Made by a program: the position numbers and the translations under genes
From: Pseudoruegeria sp039972875
Lineage (GTDB): Bacteria; Pseudomonadota; Alphaproteobacteria; Rhodobacterales; Rhodobacteraceae
Length of the DNA stretch: 64,000 nucleotides
Direction: 5' to 3'
Assembly: GCA_039972875.1 (NCBI GenBank)
Contig: JBDWMA010000022.1
Span: 50,860 to 114,859 of the forward strand
The notes under the pieces: generated by a model
What the model was told of the DNA's origin: nothing
Database searches by the model: none
Seen by the model: the letters and a program-made list of their open reading frames with translations, nothing else
Shown here: one piece after another, positions 7,705-17,089 of the stretch
How the letters are laid out: the number at the start of each line of letters is the position of its first letter
How positions within the stretch are numbered: the stretch's first letter is position 1

Positions 7705-10254
7705 CTAACCGCGCATCTTGAAGCCCTGCGGGTCAAACAATGGCTCGACATTAATTCGAGCAGCCCGGCGCTTTCCAAGGATTTCAATCTCAAATAATCC
7801 GGCCTCTTCACGTTCGGCCAATTCCGATGGAACATATCCTTGCGCTAGGGATGCCTTGATCGAATGGCCATACCCTCCAGAAGTCACCCAGCCGACAACC
7901 TGCCAGTCACCATCTCGTTGTGCGGATGGACGAGGCATTTCTTTGCCGGTTTCATCAAAACGAGCTGCCCCGTAAGTATGTAGATCTGCGATGGCGTCAA
8001 ACTTAACATCACCGACCTTGGCCCATACCGGTTCGTCATGCATCACTTCTGCGTTGTCAGCGTTGATGATAAATGAAACGCGCCGCACCTTGGGCCCGTC
8101 TTCATGTTCTTTTTGCGCCGCGACTTTACCGATAAAGTCTGTTTTGTTGAGTTTGATGAACCGCTCCATACCTCCTTCGTAGGGGCCGTAGATCGGGCGT
8201 AATTCTGCAAACCAAGTTGGGAAACTCTTCTCAAGGCGCATGCCCAGCAACGCGCGCATTCCAAAATCACGGATCGCAAATTCTTCGCCGGCTTCTTTTA
8301 ATGCGAGATAAACACGACGCTCATAGGCGGCCTCCATCCAGATCTCATAACCAAGATCGCCAGTATAGCTGATGCGGTTGACCATGCAGGGGCAACTGGC
8401 CACATCCATGTTTCGGAAGTCCATGAAACGAAAGTTTTCTTTTTCGATGTCCTGGCTTACCAACTTGGCAAGAACCTTACGAGCGTTTGGGCCTGCTATG
8501 GAAAGGCCCACCAAGCTAATATCAAAACGATGTATACAAACAGATCCATCTTTGGGCAGGTGCTGTTCAAACCAGCGCATATGATATTTCTGAGCAGCCG
8601 AAGAGCCCCAGACCATAAACCGATTTTCTTCGATTTTGGCGATGGTGAAGTCCCCGATCAATTTACCCCGTTCGTTCAGCATTGGTGTCAGAACGATACG
8701 CCCCGTTTTGGGCATGGTGTTCGTCATCAGGTGGTAAAGCCATGCTTCAGCGCCAGTCCCCGAGATTTCGTACTTCGCAAAATTCGCGATTTCGGTGATG
8801 CCTACCGATTCACGAACCGCATTCACCTCTTCTCCAACATGTTCGAAGTCGACTGAACGATGGAACGAAAGTACATCTTGGGCAGGTGTGCCTTTGGGTG
8901 CGAACCAGAGAGGGGTTTCAAGTCCCCACGTGTCACCCATGACAGCATTATTGTCACGCACCATAATATCATACAAAGGCGTGGTCTGTTGGGGGCGAGC
9001 AGCGGGTAATTCTTCGTTTGGGAAACGAATTGAGAAACGGCGTGAATAATTTTCACGCACTTTTGCGTTTGTGTAGCCCCGCGTTGTCCATTCGCCGTAG
9101 CGCGCAACGTCCATACCAAAAATGTCAAAGCCGGGATCGCCTTCGGTCATCCAATTGGCAAGAGCCAAGCCTACACCTCCGCCTTGGCTAAATCCTGCCA
9201 TGACCGCGCAAGCCGACCAAAAGTTGGTTCGTCCTGGCACGGGACCAACCAACGGATTGCCGTCTGGCGCAAATGTAAATGGGCCGTTTATGACTTGTCG
9301 GATGCCAGCAGTTTCAAAGACTGGGAAGTGTTTAAATGCCACTTCGAGAGAGTCACTGATGCGGTCTAGGTCGGGTGGCAGTAGTTCACTGCCAAAACTC
9401 CATGGTGCTTGGTTCGGCGACCATGGTACGCAGTTCCTTTCATAGGTGCCCAACAACAGACCATTGCGTTCCTGACGAACATAATTTTCGCCGATGAAGT
9501 CGATTACGCCAACAAGTTCGCGACCGGTCTCTTTGTTAAAATCTATAACTTCGGGAATGTCATCTGTCAGGAGGTACATGTGCTCCATCGCTAAAACAGG
9601 CAATTCAACACCCACCATACGCCCGACTTCACGTGCCCAAAGACCGCCTGCATTGACGATATGTTCAGATTTCACGGTGCCTTTTTCGGTCACGACATTC
9701 CATATTCCGTCGAGATCCTGTGTGATGTCGATCACACGGTTATGCAATTCAATCTTGGCACCCAAGGCGCGGGCCGCCTTAGCATATGCGTGTGTTGTAC
9801 CAGAAGGATCAAGGTGGCCCTCAACGGGATCCCAAAGCGCGCCGACAAAGTTGCTTTCGTCCATCAGCGGGAACATTGCTTTGGCTTCGGATGGGGTAAT
9901 CAGTTCTGTCGACATGCCAAGCGCGCGGCCCTGTGCATGGGTCATCCGCAGAAAGTCCATGCGTTCCTCGGAATCCGCCATCATGACACCGCCGGTGAGG
10001 TGCAGACTGCAACTTTGACCGGAAATTTTTTCCAGTTCTTCATAAAGAGAGACTGTATAGGCCTGAAGTTTGGCGACATTGGGATCACCATTCAGAGTGT
10101 GAAAACCACCTGCCGCGTGCCATGAGGAACCGGCTGTAAGTTCGGACCTTTCGATCAACAGGATGTCTTTCCACCCAGCGCGCGCCAAATGAAACAAAAC
10201 GGAGCATCCAACGACACCTCCGCCAATAACAACGGCTCTAGCATGTGATTGCAT
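7705..10254 (-). CDS. FAD-dependent oxidoreductase with GcvT domain, dimethylglycine/sarcosine dehydrogenase family
   Basis: The protein has 849 aa, the expected size. Domains in order are an N-terminal DAO FAD domain (GGGVVGCSV dinucleotide motif, then 'SSWHAAGGF' whose His is the covalent FAD site in this family), a FAO_M middle domain, then an aminomethyltransferase (GcvT) domain from about residue 430 and its C-terminal barrel. Such enzymes demethylate N-methyl-glycines and pass the C1 unit to tetrahydrofolate. It sits 3 nt after a second FAD oxidoreductase and is divergent from an MttB-family gene, pointing to catabolism of a methylated amine or betaine. The exact substrate is unknown. 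Confidence 0.92.
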   Translation of the reverse strand: MQSHARAVVIGGGVVGCSVLFHLARAGWKDILLIERSELTAGSSWHAAGGFHTLNGDPNVAKLQAYTVSLYEELEKISGQSCSLHLTGGVMMADSEERMDFLRMTHAQGRALGMSTELITPSEAKAMFPLMDESNFVGALWDPVEGHLDPSGTTHAYAKAARALGAKIELHNRVIDITQDLDGIWNVVTEKGTVKSEHIVNAGGLWAREVGRMVGVELPVLAMEHMYLLTDDIPEVIDFNKETGRELVGVIDFIGENYVRQERNGLLLGTYERNCVPWSPNQAPWSFGSELLPPDLDRISDSLEVAFKHFPVFETAGIRQVINGPFTFAPDGNPLVGPVPGRTNFWSACAVMAGFSQGGGVGLALANWMTEGDPGFDIFGMDVARYGEWTTRGYTNAKVRENYSRRFSIRFPNEELPAARPQQTTPLYDIMVRDNNAVMGDTWGLETPLWFAPKGTPAQDVLSFHRSVDFEHVGEEVNAVRESVGITEIANFAKYEISGTGAEAWLYHLMTNTMPKTGRIVLTPMLNERGKLIGDFTIAKIEENRFMVWGSSAAQKYHMRWFEQHLPKDGSVCIHRFDISLVGLSIAGPNARKVLAKLVSQDIEKENFRFMDFRNMDVASCPCMVNRISYTGDLGYEIWMEAAYERRVYLALKEAGEEFAIRDFGMRALLGMRLEKSFPTWFAELRPIYGPYEGGMERFIKLNKTDFIGKVAAQKEHEDGPKVRRVSFIINADNAEVMHDEPVWAKVGDVKFDAIADLHTYGAARFDETGKEMPRPSAQRDGDWQVVGWVTSGGYGHSIKASLAQGYVPSELAEREEAGLFEIEILGKRRAARINVEPLFDPQGFKMRG

Positions 10255-10257
10255 GGT

Positions 10258-11565
10258 TTATCCGATCACTGAGAAGCTGGAGTTTTGGTTGATGTCGCGA
10301 TTGCGCGAAAAAACCCCGATCGAAATTTCTGTGCTGATATTCTCTAAATGGAACTGAACAGGGTCAGCGTCGTGATCGTGACCAGCTTCTACCTGTTCGA
10401 TCAGTTCCGCCATGATTTTACCCACAACAGGGGCGTTCTTGAATTGGTTGCCACTGGTTCCAATAGCCATGTAAAATCCATCAAGGTCGCTCTTGTCGTA
10501 AATCGGCATCCAGTCTTCGGTCACATCGTATAATGCCACCACCCCTCGTGCAGTTTCCGGAATACCCAGATCCGGTAGACGTTGCCCCATGCGCATGACC
10601 ATAACCTTCCACTGCTCAGAAAAGCTCTCATTGAAATTGTCCGGATCGTCGACGAACTCCTGAACGTCACAGGATGGATCTTCGGAACCGATTAGCAGGT
10701 TATTCCCAATTTCAGGGCGGGCATATGTGTAAATATCGCTGTCTGAATAGACCACTCCATCCTTTTCAAAGTCAACTCCCTTTGGAGCAGGGACATGAGC
10801 CACTTCGTGACGAAGCGCCCGTGTAGACATTTTCATACTGCCTTCGACACCTGCCATACGGTTTATGACAAAGGAGTGGGGACCTGCGACATTCACCACA
10901 ACTGGTGCGTCAATTTCGGTGCCATCTGAAAGCGTAACCCCTTGAACACGGCCGCCTTCCGATCGGATTTCGGAAACCTCTGTTTTAAATCGGAACTCTG
11001 CTCCCAAAGCTTCGGCCGAACGTTGCGCATTATGGGCCGCCAACTTAGGGTCACTTACATACCCGCCGTGAGGAAAGAATACCGCGCCGTTTACAGATGG
11101 GCCGGTTGGCTCACAAAAGCCATCATCTTCGGGGCGTTTAGGTGGTGCGTATTGTTGGATATCTGCACCTGTAAGTTTGGCTGAAATCTCGTCTGCTTCC
11201 ATGTGTTCATAAGGGCATCCGACTTCGTCCATCATACGGCAGACTTCAGATAGGTCTTTATTAACTTCGGTTTTAATCACCAGACATCCAGTATCATGAT
11301 AATCAATTAAACCAGATTCATCCTCAACGTTAATGTATTTTTCCCATTCTTTCCAATAGAACCAGCCCTCATATGCAAGCGCACAAGTTTCAAAGGCAGA
11401 ATAGTAAGTTCGAATGATCGCGCAGGACCCCGACGTTGACCCATAGCCGGCCTCGGGTAACTTATCCAAGGTAAGTGTTTTTTTACCTTTGGCCGCCAGT
11501 TCACGCGCTACGCATGCCCCGATCACACCTGCTCCGATGACCACTGCATCATAGTTCTGTTTCAC
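10258..11565 (-). CDS. DAO-family FAD-dependent oxidoreductase (sarcosine oxidase beta-like)
   Basis: The protein has 435 aa. The N-terminus 'YDAVVIGAGVIGACVARELAAKGKKTLTLDK' is a Rossmann FAD motif, and 'GFYMAIGTSGNQFKNAPVVGKIMAELI' near the end is typical of the DAO family. It probably oxidises an N-alkylated amino acid. It is the first gene of a two-gene operon with the FAD/GcvT protein. The promoter lies in the 328-bp divergent region shared with the MttB-family gene, which carries the 11681 motif. Confidence 0.88.
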   Translation of the reverse strand: MKQNYDAVVIGAGVIGACVARELAAKGKKTLTLDKLPEAGYGSTSGSCAIIRTYYSAFETCALAYEGWFYWKEWEKYINVEDESGLIDYHDTGCLVIKTEVNKDLSEVCRMMDEVGCPYEHMEADEISAKLTGADIQQYAPPKRPEDDGFCEPTGPSVNGAVFFPHGGYVSDPKLAAHNAQRSAEALGAEFRFKTEVSEIRSEGGRVQGVTLSDGTEIDAPVVVNVAGPHSFVINRMAGVEGSMKMSTRALRHEVAHVPAPKGVDFEKDGVVYSDSDIYTYARPEIGNNLLIGSEDPSCDVQEFVDDPDNFNESFSEQWKVMVMRMGQRLPDLGIPETARGVVALYDVTEDWMPIYDKSDLDGFYMAIGTSGNQFKNAPVVGKIMAELIEQVEAGHDHDADPVQFHLENISTEISIGVFSRNRDINQNSSFSVIG

Positions 11566-11680
11566 GTTAAGCTCCTAACTGAACGAAATTGTCTTCTGGG
11601 TCCTGCACAAAGCAAAGCAGGTAGGTCTCGACTATTCTTGGAGAATTCAGTCTTGTGACACGATGAGACACTTCACACTC

Positions 11681-11703
11681 TTTCGAAAATTTGTTGTGCT
11701 TTG
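11681..11703. promoter_or_regulatory. Candidate operator, copy 1 of the shared 23-bp motif
   Basis: TTTCGAAAATTTGTTGT followed by GCTTTG lies in the divergent region between the FAD oxidoreductase and MttB-family genes. It matches the motif at 13544-13566, in front of the XRE regulator, at 20 of 23 positions. A TGTGACAC...TTGTCAC arrangement surrounds it. It is likely a binding site for the XRE regulator (inference). Confidence 0.6.
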
Positions 11704-11893
11704 TCACGCCCAATTGAGATAAACGCACGTTTGTTTTGGGAAACCAAAATTTTCATGATTGTTTTGCAAATGGTACTGGTTTTGCTCCCTGCCATACTTG
11801 CCGGAATGCCATAGTGACATGCATGCTAAAACCTTCTGAGGGCCCTTAGCAGCCACCAGAGGTATAGATTGGTACGCAACTTTTGGGGCAGAT

Positions 11894-13471
11894 ATGACAG
11901 AAACTGAGCAACAAGTAGCGACACAAAAACCTCGTCGCGCTGGTGGTCGCCTTAGACGGAAAAGCGATCTTACGGCCATTGTTGATCAACTTGACTGGCA
12001 ACTGCCAACTCATTCTGATTCCGCAATAGAACCATTGGCCCCAGAAGGTGTTGCCGCCATTCATGATGCTGCCATGCGAATTTTAGAAGAGATAGGTATT
12101 CGTTTTCTAAACCCTGACGCCATAGACATTTTGCGGGCTGCGGGTTGTGATATTTCTGAAGAGAACGAAGAAGGTGCTTTGGTTAAGATGCAACGCGACT
12201 TTGTGATGTGCAAAATTGCGTTAGCACCTAGTGAGTTTACCATCACACCCCGAAATCCAGATCACGCGATCAAAATTGGTGGCGATAATGTGGTATTTGG
12301 TTGCGTGTCTTCTCCTCCCAACTGTTCTGATTTAGAGCGAGGACGCCGTCCGGGTGATATGGAGAGCTTTTGTGATTTGCAGAAACTTTCGCAGTATTTC
12401 AACTGTATTCATTTTATTGGTGGTTATCCGGTCGAACCTGCCGATGTACACGCATCTATCAGGCATCTTGAGTGTTTTCACAACGCGTTGACGTTGACCG
12501 ACAAGGTTTTACATGCGTATGCGTTGGGGGCTGAACGGGTCGACGACGCAATGGAAATGGTACGGATTGCGGGTGGCTTGAGCCACGCGGAATTCGAAGA
12601 GAAACCCCGTATGTTTACCAATATCAACTCTACTTCACCCTTGATCCATGATTTTCCGATGCTGGACGGAATGATACGTTTAACACGACGGGGGCAGGCA
12701 ACAATCGTGACTCCGTTTACGTTAGCGGGCGCAATGTCACCGATCACATTGGCGGGAACCGTGGCGCAATCATTAGCCGAAGCACTCTGTGCGATTGTCC
12801 TGATACAAATAATACGGCCCGGCTGTGCCTGTGGTATTGGAACGTTTAGTTCAAATGTTGATATGAAAAGCGGATCTCCTGCCTTTGGAACTCCTGAATA
12901 TATTCGTACAACTCAGATGACCGGTCAAATGGCTCGCTATTACAATTTGGCACTGAGATCGTCGAATACATGTGTGTCAAATGCCCCGGACAATCAATCA
13001 ACTTGGGAAAGCGCGAATTCACTGTTTGCCGCTATGACCTCAGGCACCAATATGGTGTATCACGCGGCAGGCTGGATAGAGGGCGGGCTATGCGCATCAT
13101 ATGAAAAATTTATCATTGATTGTGAACATATCCAGCAACTGATCCGTTATACAAAACCCGTTTCGTGGGACGAAGGCGAGTTGGCGCTGGATGCGATTGC
13201 CGAAGTCGGACAGGGTGGCCACTTTTTTGGAACAAAGCATACGCAAGAGCGCTACAGGACCGCATTTTATCAACCATTTTTATCAGACTGGTCTAATTAT
13301 GAAAACTGGCAAGACCAAGGGTCAGTGTCCACTGTCGATCGCGCCCTGAAAACGTGGAAGGGTATACTAGATAATTTTACCCCGCCCGAGTTACCCAAAG
13401 ATCGTTTGGATGCGCTAGATGCCTTTATCGCTAAGCGAAAGTCTGAAGGCGGTGCGCCCACAGATTTTTAG
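11894..13471 (+). CDS. Trimethylamine methyltransferase (MttB) superfamily protein, non-pyrrolysine
   Basis: The protein has 525 aa. The sequence 'PEGVAAIHDAAMRILEEIGIRFLNPDAIDILRAAGCDI' and the later 'SNAPDNQSTWESANSLFAAMTSGTNMVYHAAGWIEGGL' are typical of the MttB superfamily. The frame is open throughout with no internal amber codon, so it lacks pyrrolysine and belongs with the glycine-betaine-type (MtgB-like) members. These transfer a methyl group from a quaternary amine to a corrinoid protein; no corrinoid-protein gene is visible in the window. The start ATG has GGGG 6 nt upstream. A clear terminator follows. Its divergence from the DMGDH-like genes suggests a joint demethylation pathway. 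Confidence 0.9.
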   Translation: MTETEQQVATQKPRRAGGRLRRKSDLTAIVDQLDWQLPTHSDSAIEPLAPEGVAAIHDAAMRILEEIGIRFLNPDAIDILRAAGCDISEENEEGALVKMQRDFVMCKIALAPSEFTITPRNPDHAIKIGGDNVVFGCVSSPPNCSDLERGRRPGDMESFCDLQKLSQYFNCIHFIGGYPVEPADVHASIRHLECFHNALTLTDKVLHAYALGAERVDDAMEMVRIAGGLSHAEFEEKPRMFTNINSTSPLIHDFPMLDGMIRLTRRGQATIVTPFTLAGAMSPITLAGTVAQSLAEALCAIVLIQIIRPGCACGIGTFSSNVDMKSGSPAFGTPEYIRTTQMTGQMARYYNLALRSSNTCVSNAPDNQSTWESANSLFAAMTSGTNMVYHAAGWIEGGLCASYEKFIIDCEHIQQLIRYTKPVSWDEGELALDAIAEVGQGGHFFGTKHTQERYRTAFYQPFLSDWSNYENWQDQGSVSTVDRALKTWKGILDNFTPPELPKDRLDALDAFIAKRKSEGGAPTDF

Positions 13472-13494
13472 ATGTTGCTAGGTTTTGAAACGTG

Positions 13495-13518
13495 GGTCTC
13501 ATTTTGAGGCCTTTTTTT
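13495..13518 (+). terminator. Rho-independent terminator of the MttB-family gene
   Basis: Stem GGTCTC (13495-13500), loop ATTTT, then GAGGCC (13506-13511), with one G-U pair, followed by seven T. It begins 24 nt after the stop codon at 13471. Confidence 0.85.
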
Positions 13519-13543
13519 ATGATTGAGCCAGCGTTTGGTGACT

Positions 13544-13566
13544 TTTCGAAATTTTGTTGTATTTTG
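13544..13566. promoter_or_regulatory. Candidate operator, copy 2 of the shared 23-bp motif
   Basis: TTTCGAAATTTTGTTGT followed by ATTTTG lies 46 nt before the XRE gene start and matches the motif at 11681-11703 in 20 of 23 positions. A copy in front of the regulator and a copy in front of the catabolic genes fits autoregulation plus control of the neighbouring operons. Confidence 0.6.
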
Positions 13567-13611
13567 CATCAAATGAAGTGAATCATTCAAAAATTTACGG
13601 AAGGCCGCGAT

Positions 13612-14454
13612 TTGATTGATAAACGTGATACGGTTATGGTTTTCCGGTCTCGGCTCGAAATGCTGATTACGCGACGTCGTGAAACAACGTCTGCCTTTGC
13701 GCGCAGGTGCAAATTGGACCGTTCTGCGCTTAGTCAGTTCTTGGATCCTGAATCTGTTCGGTTGCCACGCGCTGAAACACTTACTTCTATTGCTGTCAGC
13801 GAAGGTGTTAGTATCGACTGGTTGCTTGGGATTAGTCAGGATGAGGAATCTGTAGGGGAGGTTGCCTCATTATTGAACGTTGAACGTGGACAGCTAGGCG
13901 CCACAGATTCACCATTGTCGAATTGGCATCGCGAAGCGATCGGCTACAAAATCCGCTATTCGCCGTTATCGATCCCTGATCTTTTACGCACAGACGAAGT
14001 GACAGAATATGAGTTTGACACAAACAAACACATCCAAGCCGAAGTAAAGCAAGGCCAAGCACAACATCAGTTGGATTATTCACGCAAGCCAGAAACCGAT
14101 ATGGAAGCTGTTGTTCCCATTCGACGCCTTGAGAATTTGGCCAAAGGTACGGGGGCATGGGAAGGGTTAAGTCGAAAACACCGTAAAGAACAGGTCGATC
14201 ATATGATTGGCTTGATTGATGAGCTGTATCCGACCTTTCGTCTTTTTCTGTATGATGGTCGCGTTCACTATTGCGCACCATATACGTTATTTGGTCCTAA
14301 ACGAGCGGCGTTGTTTTTGGGTAATATGTATTTAGTCATCAATTCTGTCGAACATATTCGGGAATTAACAGGGTCTTTTGATAATATAATTCGACATGCA
14401 AGGGTCGGGCCGGATCGCTGTGCGGGTTGGCTAAAAGCATTGAACGTTGAATAG
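13612..14454 (+). CDS. XRE-type helix-turn-helix transcriptional regulator
   Basis: The protein has about 280 aa. The N-terminal HTH is 'TSAFARRCKLDRSALSQFLDPESVRLPRAETLTSIAVSEGVSIDWLLGIS', a Cro/CI-type domain. The C-terminal 200 residues are an unrecognised effector or multimerisation domain. The TTG start at 13612 follows GGAAGG; an ATG at 13636 is an alternative. It follows the MttB-family terminator and probably regulates the methylamine/betaine genes and itself through the shared upstream motif. Confidence 0.85.
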   Translation: MIDKRDTVMVFRSRLEMLITRRRETTSAFARRCKLDRSALSQFLDPESVRLPRAETLTSIAVSEGVSIDWLLGISQDEESVGEVASLLNVERGQLGATDSPLSNWHREAIGYKIRYSPLSIPDLLRTDEVTEYEFDTNKHIQAEVKQGQAQHQLDYSRKPETDMEAVVPIRRLENLAKGTGAWEGLSRKHRKEQVDHMIGLIDELYPTFRLFLYDGRVHYCAPYTLFGPKRAALFLGNMYLVINSVEHIRELTGSFDNIIRHARVGPDRCAGWLKALNVE

Positions 14455-14604
14455 AGCAGCCCAAGTTTATGGTTCAAATATTGGGCCGCCGGGAATGATT
14501 TTGCGGCAATCGCACTGGAAACGCACTACGCGACACCAACCTAGAAGGAGCATTCGCGACATGTTGATCGAGGGCCGCGAAAGTGATCCCACATATGCCT
14601 CGCT

Positions 14605-14676
14605 GGCCTGACACCAGTAGAATATGCTAACCGGCCACAAAAAGACCAAAACCTGAACAGAGCTAACCTAAATTAG
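14605..14676 (+). pseudogene. C-terminal tail of an IS3-family transposase
   Basis: Reading GGC CTG ACA CCA onward gives GLTPVEYANRPQKDQNLNRA and then a stop, the characteristic tail of IS3-type OrfB proteins. The sequence just upstream (about 14510-14604) looks like a frameshifted continuation. Only a scar of the element remains. Confidence 0.65.
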
Positions 14677-15019
14677 CGGACCCCATGGGGCACAGGTCAA
14701 TACCAGAGGCAACTCGCGCCAATTCAATAACAGCCCGAATGACATTTTCGGAACCCGTCCGGTAAAGGTACACTGGCGCGCTGCCTGCAATCGCAGTTAT
14801 GTTGCTTGACCAGCATAACTGCGAAAGGTGCTCCATCGAAACGATGGGTTTCGACTTAGACGACCAGTGACCCCGACCACTTTGTGACCGTTTTGTAAGG
14901 TGGTGCTTGTTCAAATTTTCGATGCCGGGTTGTGTTCTTTCAAGAAAGTGATCCACAAAGGGCGGTTTGACCCCTTCCGTGACGTGAGCTCGCCCAAAAT
15001 TTTCAGGCTGATACTGGTG
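14677..15019. other. Intergenic stretch, probable insertion-sequence debris
   Basis: No gene is supported between the IS3 tail and the glycosyltransferase stop. Open frames here (for example 14663-14956 on the minus strand) have no ribosome site or recognisable family. Confidence 0.4.
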
Positions 15020-15820
15020 TTAAGTATCAGAATTGTCGCCATTTTCTCGCCACCATCGCGGCTCATTATGCAGCCCGTGGTGATCTCTGTTGCGGGTGTC
15101 AACAAGGGCACGTTTGAAGGTTTCGAAGTCGGCATCCAGCGCACCAAAATCCCAAGAATACTTATGACCCCATCCCTTTACACGATCAAACGAGCCGAGC
15201 CGATCACGCTGAGCTTCGTGTCTAGCTTGAACCAAAGCTACGTCCATGTATTTGTAATGGAGGTTTGTGACCTCATCCGTCGGCGGTAATTTGACGTTGC
15301 CTTCCAGCTCTACAGTATGACGGCCAGGTGCAAAATCTGTGCGATTAATCTGGTCGGGGCGAAAAAATTGCAGTTTGCTCATCTGTTTCCATGGCGCTCC
15401 CATAGGTCGATCCCGCCACAATAAACTAGTGCTCTCGGGCCAGTCCTCTGACAGCATCTGGTACCCCAGAGCAGCAATTGCTGTGACTCCGCTCGCGTGC
15501 TGTGTCGCAAGGTAGGTTGGCATGTCTGGATGGTGCAGATGTTCATCGATATTCGTGACCACAACCCAATCGGAATGACCGCAGCTTAAATGCCATGACG
15601 TGTCGTAGATATTCTTGGCAGACAAAACCCAACTGTCGGGGTGTATTCGTTTTAGAGGAATAACCGTGACATCTGAGCGAGCAGCCAGGAATTCGTTCGT
15701 GCCGTCGTCCGAGCCGTCGTCATGAATAAAAAAGTGGCTCACCCACGGCGAATAATGGGCAAAGAAAAACTCCAGCATCCGCCGATCGTTCCAGGCCACG
15801 GTATGAAGATGTACTTTCAT
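15020..15820 (-). CDS. Glycosyltransferase family 2/92-like protein
   Basis: The start is ATG 15820 (MKVHLHTVAWNDRRMLEFFF), 8 nt after the aldolase stop, giving 266 aa. 'FIHDDGSDDGTNEFL' is the GT-A nucleotide-sugar motif, and 'WVVVTNIDEHLHHPDMPTYL' contains a D-x-E type metal motif as seen in GT92/DUF23-type transferases. It likely adds a sugar to a surface glycan. It is the last gene of a four-gene operon. The acceptor and donor are unknown. Confidence 0.82.
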   Translation of the reverse strand: MKVHLHTVAWNDRRMLEFFFAHYSPWVSHFFIHDDGSDDGTNEFLAARSDVTVIPLKRIHPDSWVLSAKNIYDTSWHLSCGHSDWVVVTNIDEHLHHPDMPTYLATQHASGVTAIAALGYQMLSEDWPESTSLLWRDRPMGAPWKQMSKLQFFRPDQINRTDFAPGRHTVELEGNVKLPPTDEVTNLHYKYMDVALVQARHEAQRDRLGSFDRVKGWGHKYSWDFGALDADFETFKRALVDTRNRDHHGLHNEPRWWRENGDNSDT

Positions 15821-15828
15821 AACATTAA

Positions 15829-16629
15829 TTACTGCGTTGCTTTGTGTAACTGGTCGCGTGCGCCATCCAACACGTCCGGGTTCACGCCACGCCAATCGGC
15901 AAGCTTTTGGCGAAGTGTGGAAATTTCCCGACAAAGTGCGGGCTGGTCAAGTTTGTCAGCTCTAAAAGAGCGGGCGATCAAGGCCTTTGATGCCCCAAGC
16001 TGCACATACCGCGCATGGACAAGATCGGCAGGAACCCGCAGGCCATGATCACCTACACGGGCAAGCCCCCCCATTCCGAAACTAAGACCCGAAGACATCG
16101 CAAGTTCGGCGATGCGGTCAGCTAAGGGGAGAGTCAGAAGACGCAGCCTGTTGGCAATGCCCAGTTCTATGGAAAGATCGTTCAGCCCGACATGAAATTC
16201 TGAAAGCCCCAAACCTCGAAATTCGGGAATAGTATCAATGGCCGAAACCCGTTCGACAAGAGGCACGACCAAAGCGCGCCCATCAACCATTCTGACAAAA
16301 GACTCAACCTGTTCGATGCGCGTGAAATTCGGCACCATGATGATCTCGGTGCCGGCATCCAGGACCGCTTCTATTTCGTCGTTGCTCCCCTCAGATAGAG
16401 GATTGCACCGCGCGAAAAGGCGCGCGTTTCCAATCTTGTCTCGCAATTCAAGTAGATCGCTCAACCGGTGCGGGCTGATCCAAGTTTCGTGTCCTGCCTG
16501 CCGTGCGGCCTTGTCATATACTTCAAGATCGACGCCAATCCGATCAACTCCGGCGGTTGATGCATGCGTCGCTAGCCGCGTGTTATTGGTCCAAATTGTC
16601 AGGCAGTCATGCGTGTCAGGACCATTCAT
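15829..16629 (-). CDS. HpcH/HpaI aldolase / citrate lyase-like protein
   Basis: The protein has 266 aa. 'STAGVDRIGVDLEVYDK', 'IIMVPNFTRIEQVESFVRMV' and 'VGLNDLSIELGI' resemble the TIM-barrel PEP/pyruvate aldolase superfamily. In glycan operons such enzymes may build or release keto-acid sugars. It starts 14 nt inside the preceding RmlC-like gene, implying coupled translation. The assignment to the superfamily is fairly sure; the reaction is not. Confidence 0.7.
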   Translation of the reverse strand: MNGPDTHDCLTIWTNNTRLATHASTAGVDRIGVDLEVYDKAARQAGHETWISPHRLSDLLELRDKIGNARLFARCNPLSEGSNDEIEAVLDAGTEIIMVPNFTRIEQVESFVRMVDGRALVVPLVERVSAIDTIPEFRGLGLSEFHVGLNDLSIELGIANRLRLLTLPLADRIAELAMSSGLSFGMGGLARVGDHGLRVPADLVHARYVQLGASKALIARSFRADKLDQPALCREISTLRQKLADWRGVNPDVLDGARDQLHKATQ

Positions 16630-17089
16630 CAGGCATCAACGCGTCGTTTTGGTTACGGCGTTCCTCGTCTGGATCGGCAAAATCAAAAGGCTCGGAATTC
16701 AAATGCAGCAAAAAAGCACTGGTATCGCCAATCGCCTGAAATCCATGCCACACTTTTGGTGGGATCAACACGAGTTTGGGTGCCAGCTCTCCCATAATGA
16801 TCTTGTCGACTTGGCCTTCAGTGGAACTGTCTTTTCGGTCGTCAAACAAAACCAGTTTAACAAGCCCAGAAACCACTGCGATCTGATCAGTTTGGCGTGA
16901 ATGGCGATACCACGCTTTTACTACGCCTGCGAAACTCTGTGTGATGTAGGCTTGCCCAAATCCGGGGAAATTCGGCTCATCTCGACTCTGAACTTCCATC
17001 AACCGCCCAAATTCATTAGGCATCAATTTCAAATCAGTGACGCGAACGCCTTCGATCCATTTTTGATCAAGTGAATCAGAAGGACTCAT
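16616..17089 (-). CDS. dTDP-4-dehydrorhamnose 3,5-epimerase-like cupin (RmlC-like)
   Basis: The start is ATG 17089 (MSPSDSLDQKW), 157 aa. 'KAWYRHSRQTDQIAVVSGLVKLVLFDDR' and 'LVLIPPKVWHGFQAIGDTSAFLLHLNSEPF' follow the RmlC jelly-roll, with the His of 'RHSRQTD' near the usual catalytic region and the 'PPKVWHGF' motif. It probably epimerises a nucleotide-activated sugar for the same glycan as its neighbours. It overlaps the methyltransferase gene by 14 nt and the aldolase gene by 14 nt. Confidence 0.8.
   Translation of the reverse strand: MSPSDSLDQKWIEGVRVTDLKLMPNEFGRLMEVQSRDEPNFPGFGQAYITQSFAGVVKAWYRHSRQTDQIAVVSGLVKLVLFDDRKDSSTEGQVDKIIMGELAPKLVLIPPKVWHGFQAIGDTSAFLLHLNSEPFDFADPDEERRNQNDALMPDEWS

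Noticed and set aside
8530..10125. Plus-strand open frames opposite the FAD/GcvT gene (8530-8856, 9494-10018, 9661-10125)
   Set aside because: They lie opposite an unmistakable 849-aa family protein and show no family or ribosome site.
11894..13471. Pyrrolysine-containing trimethylamine methyltransferase
   Set aside because: The frame has full family length with no internal amber codon, so no pyrrolysine can be present.
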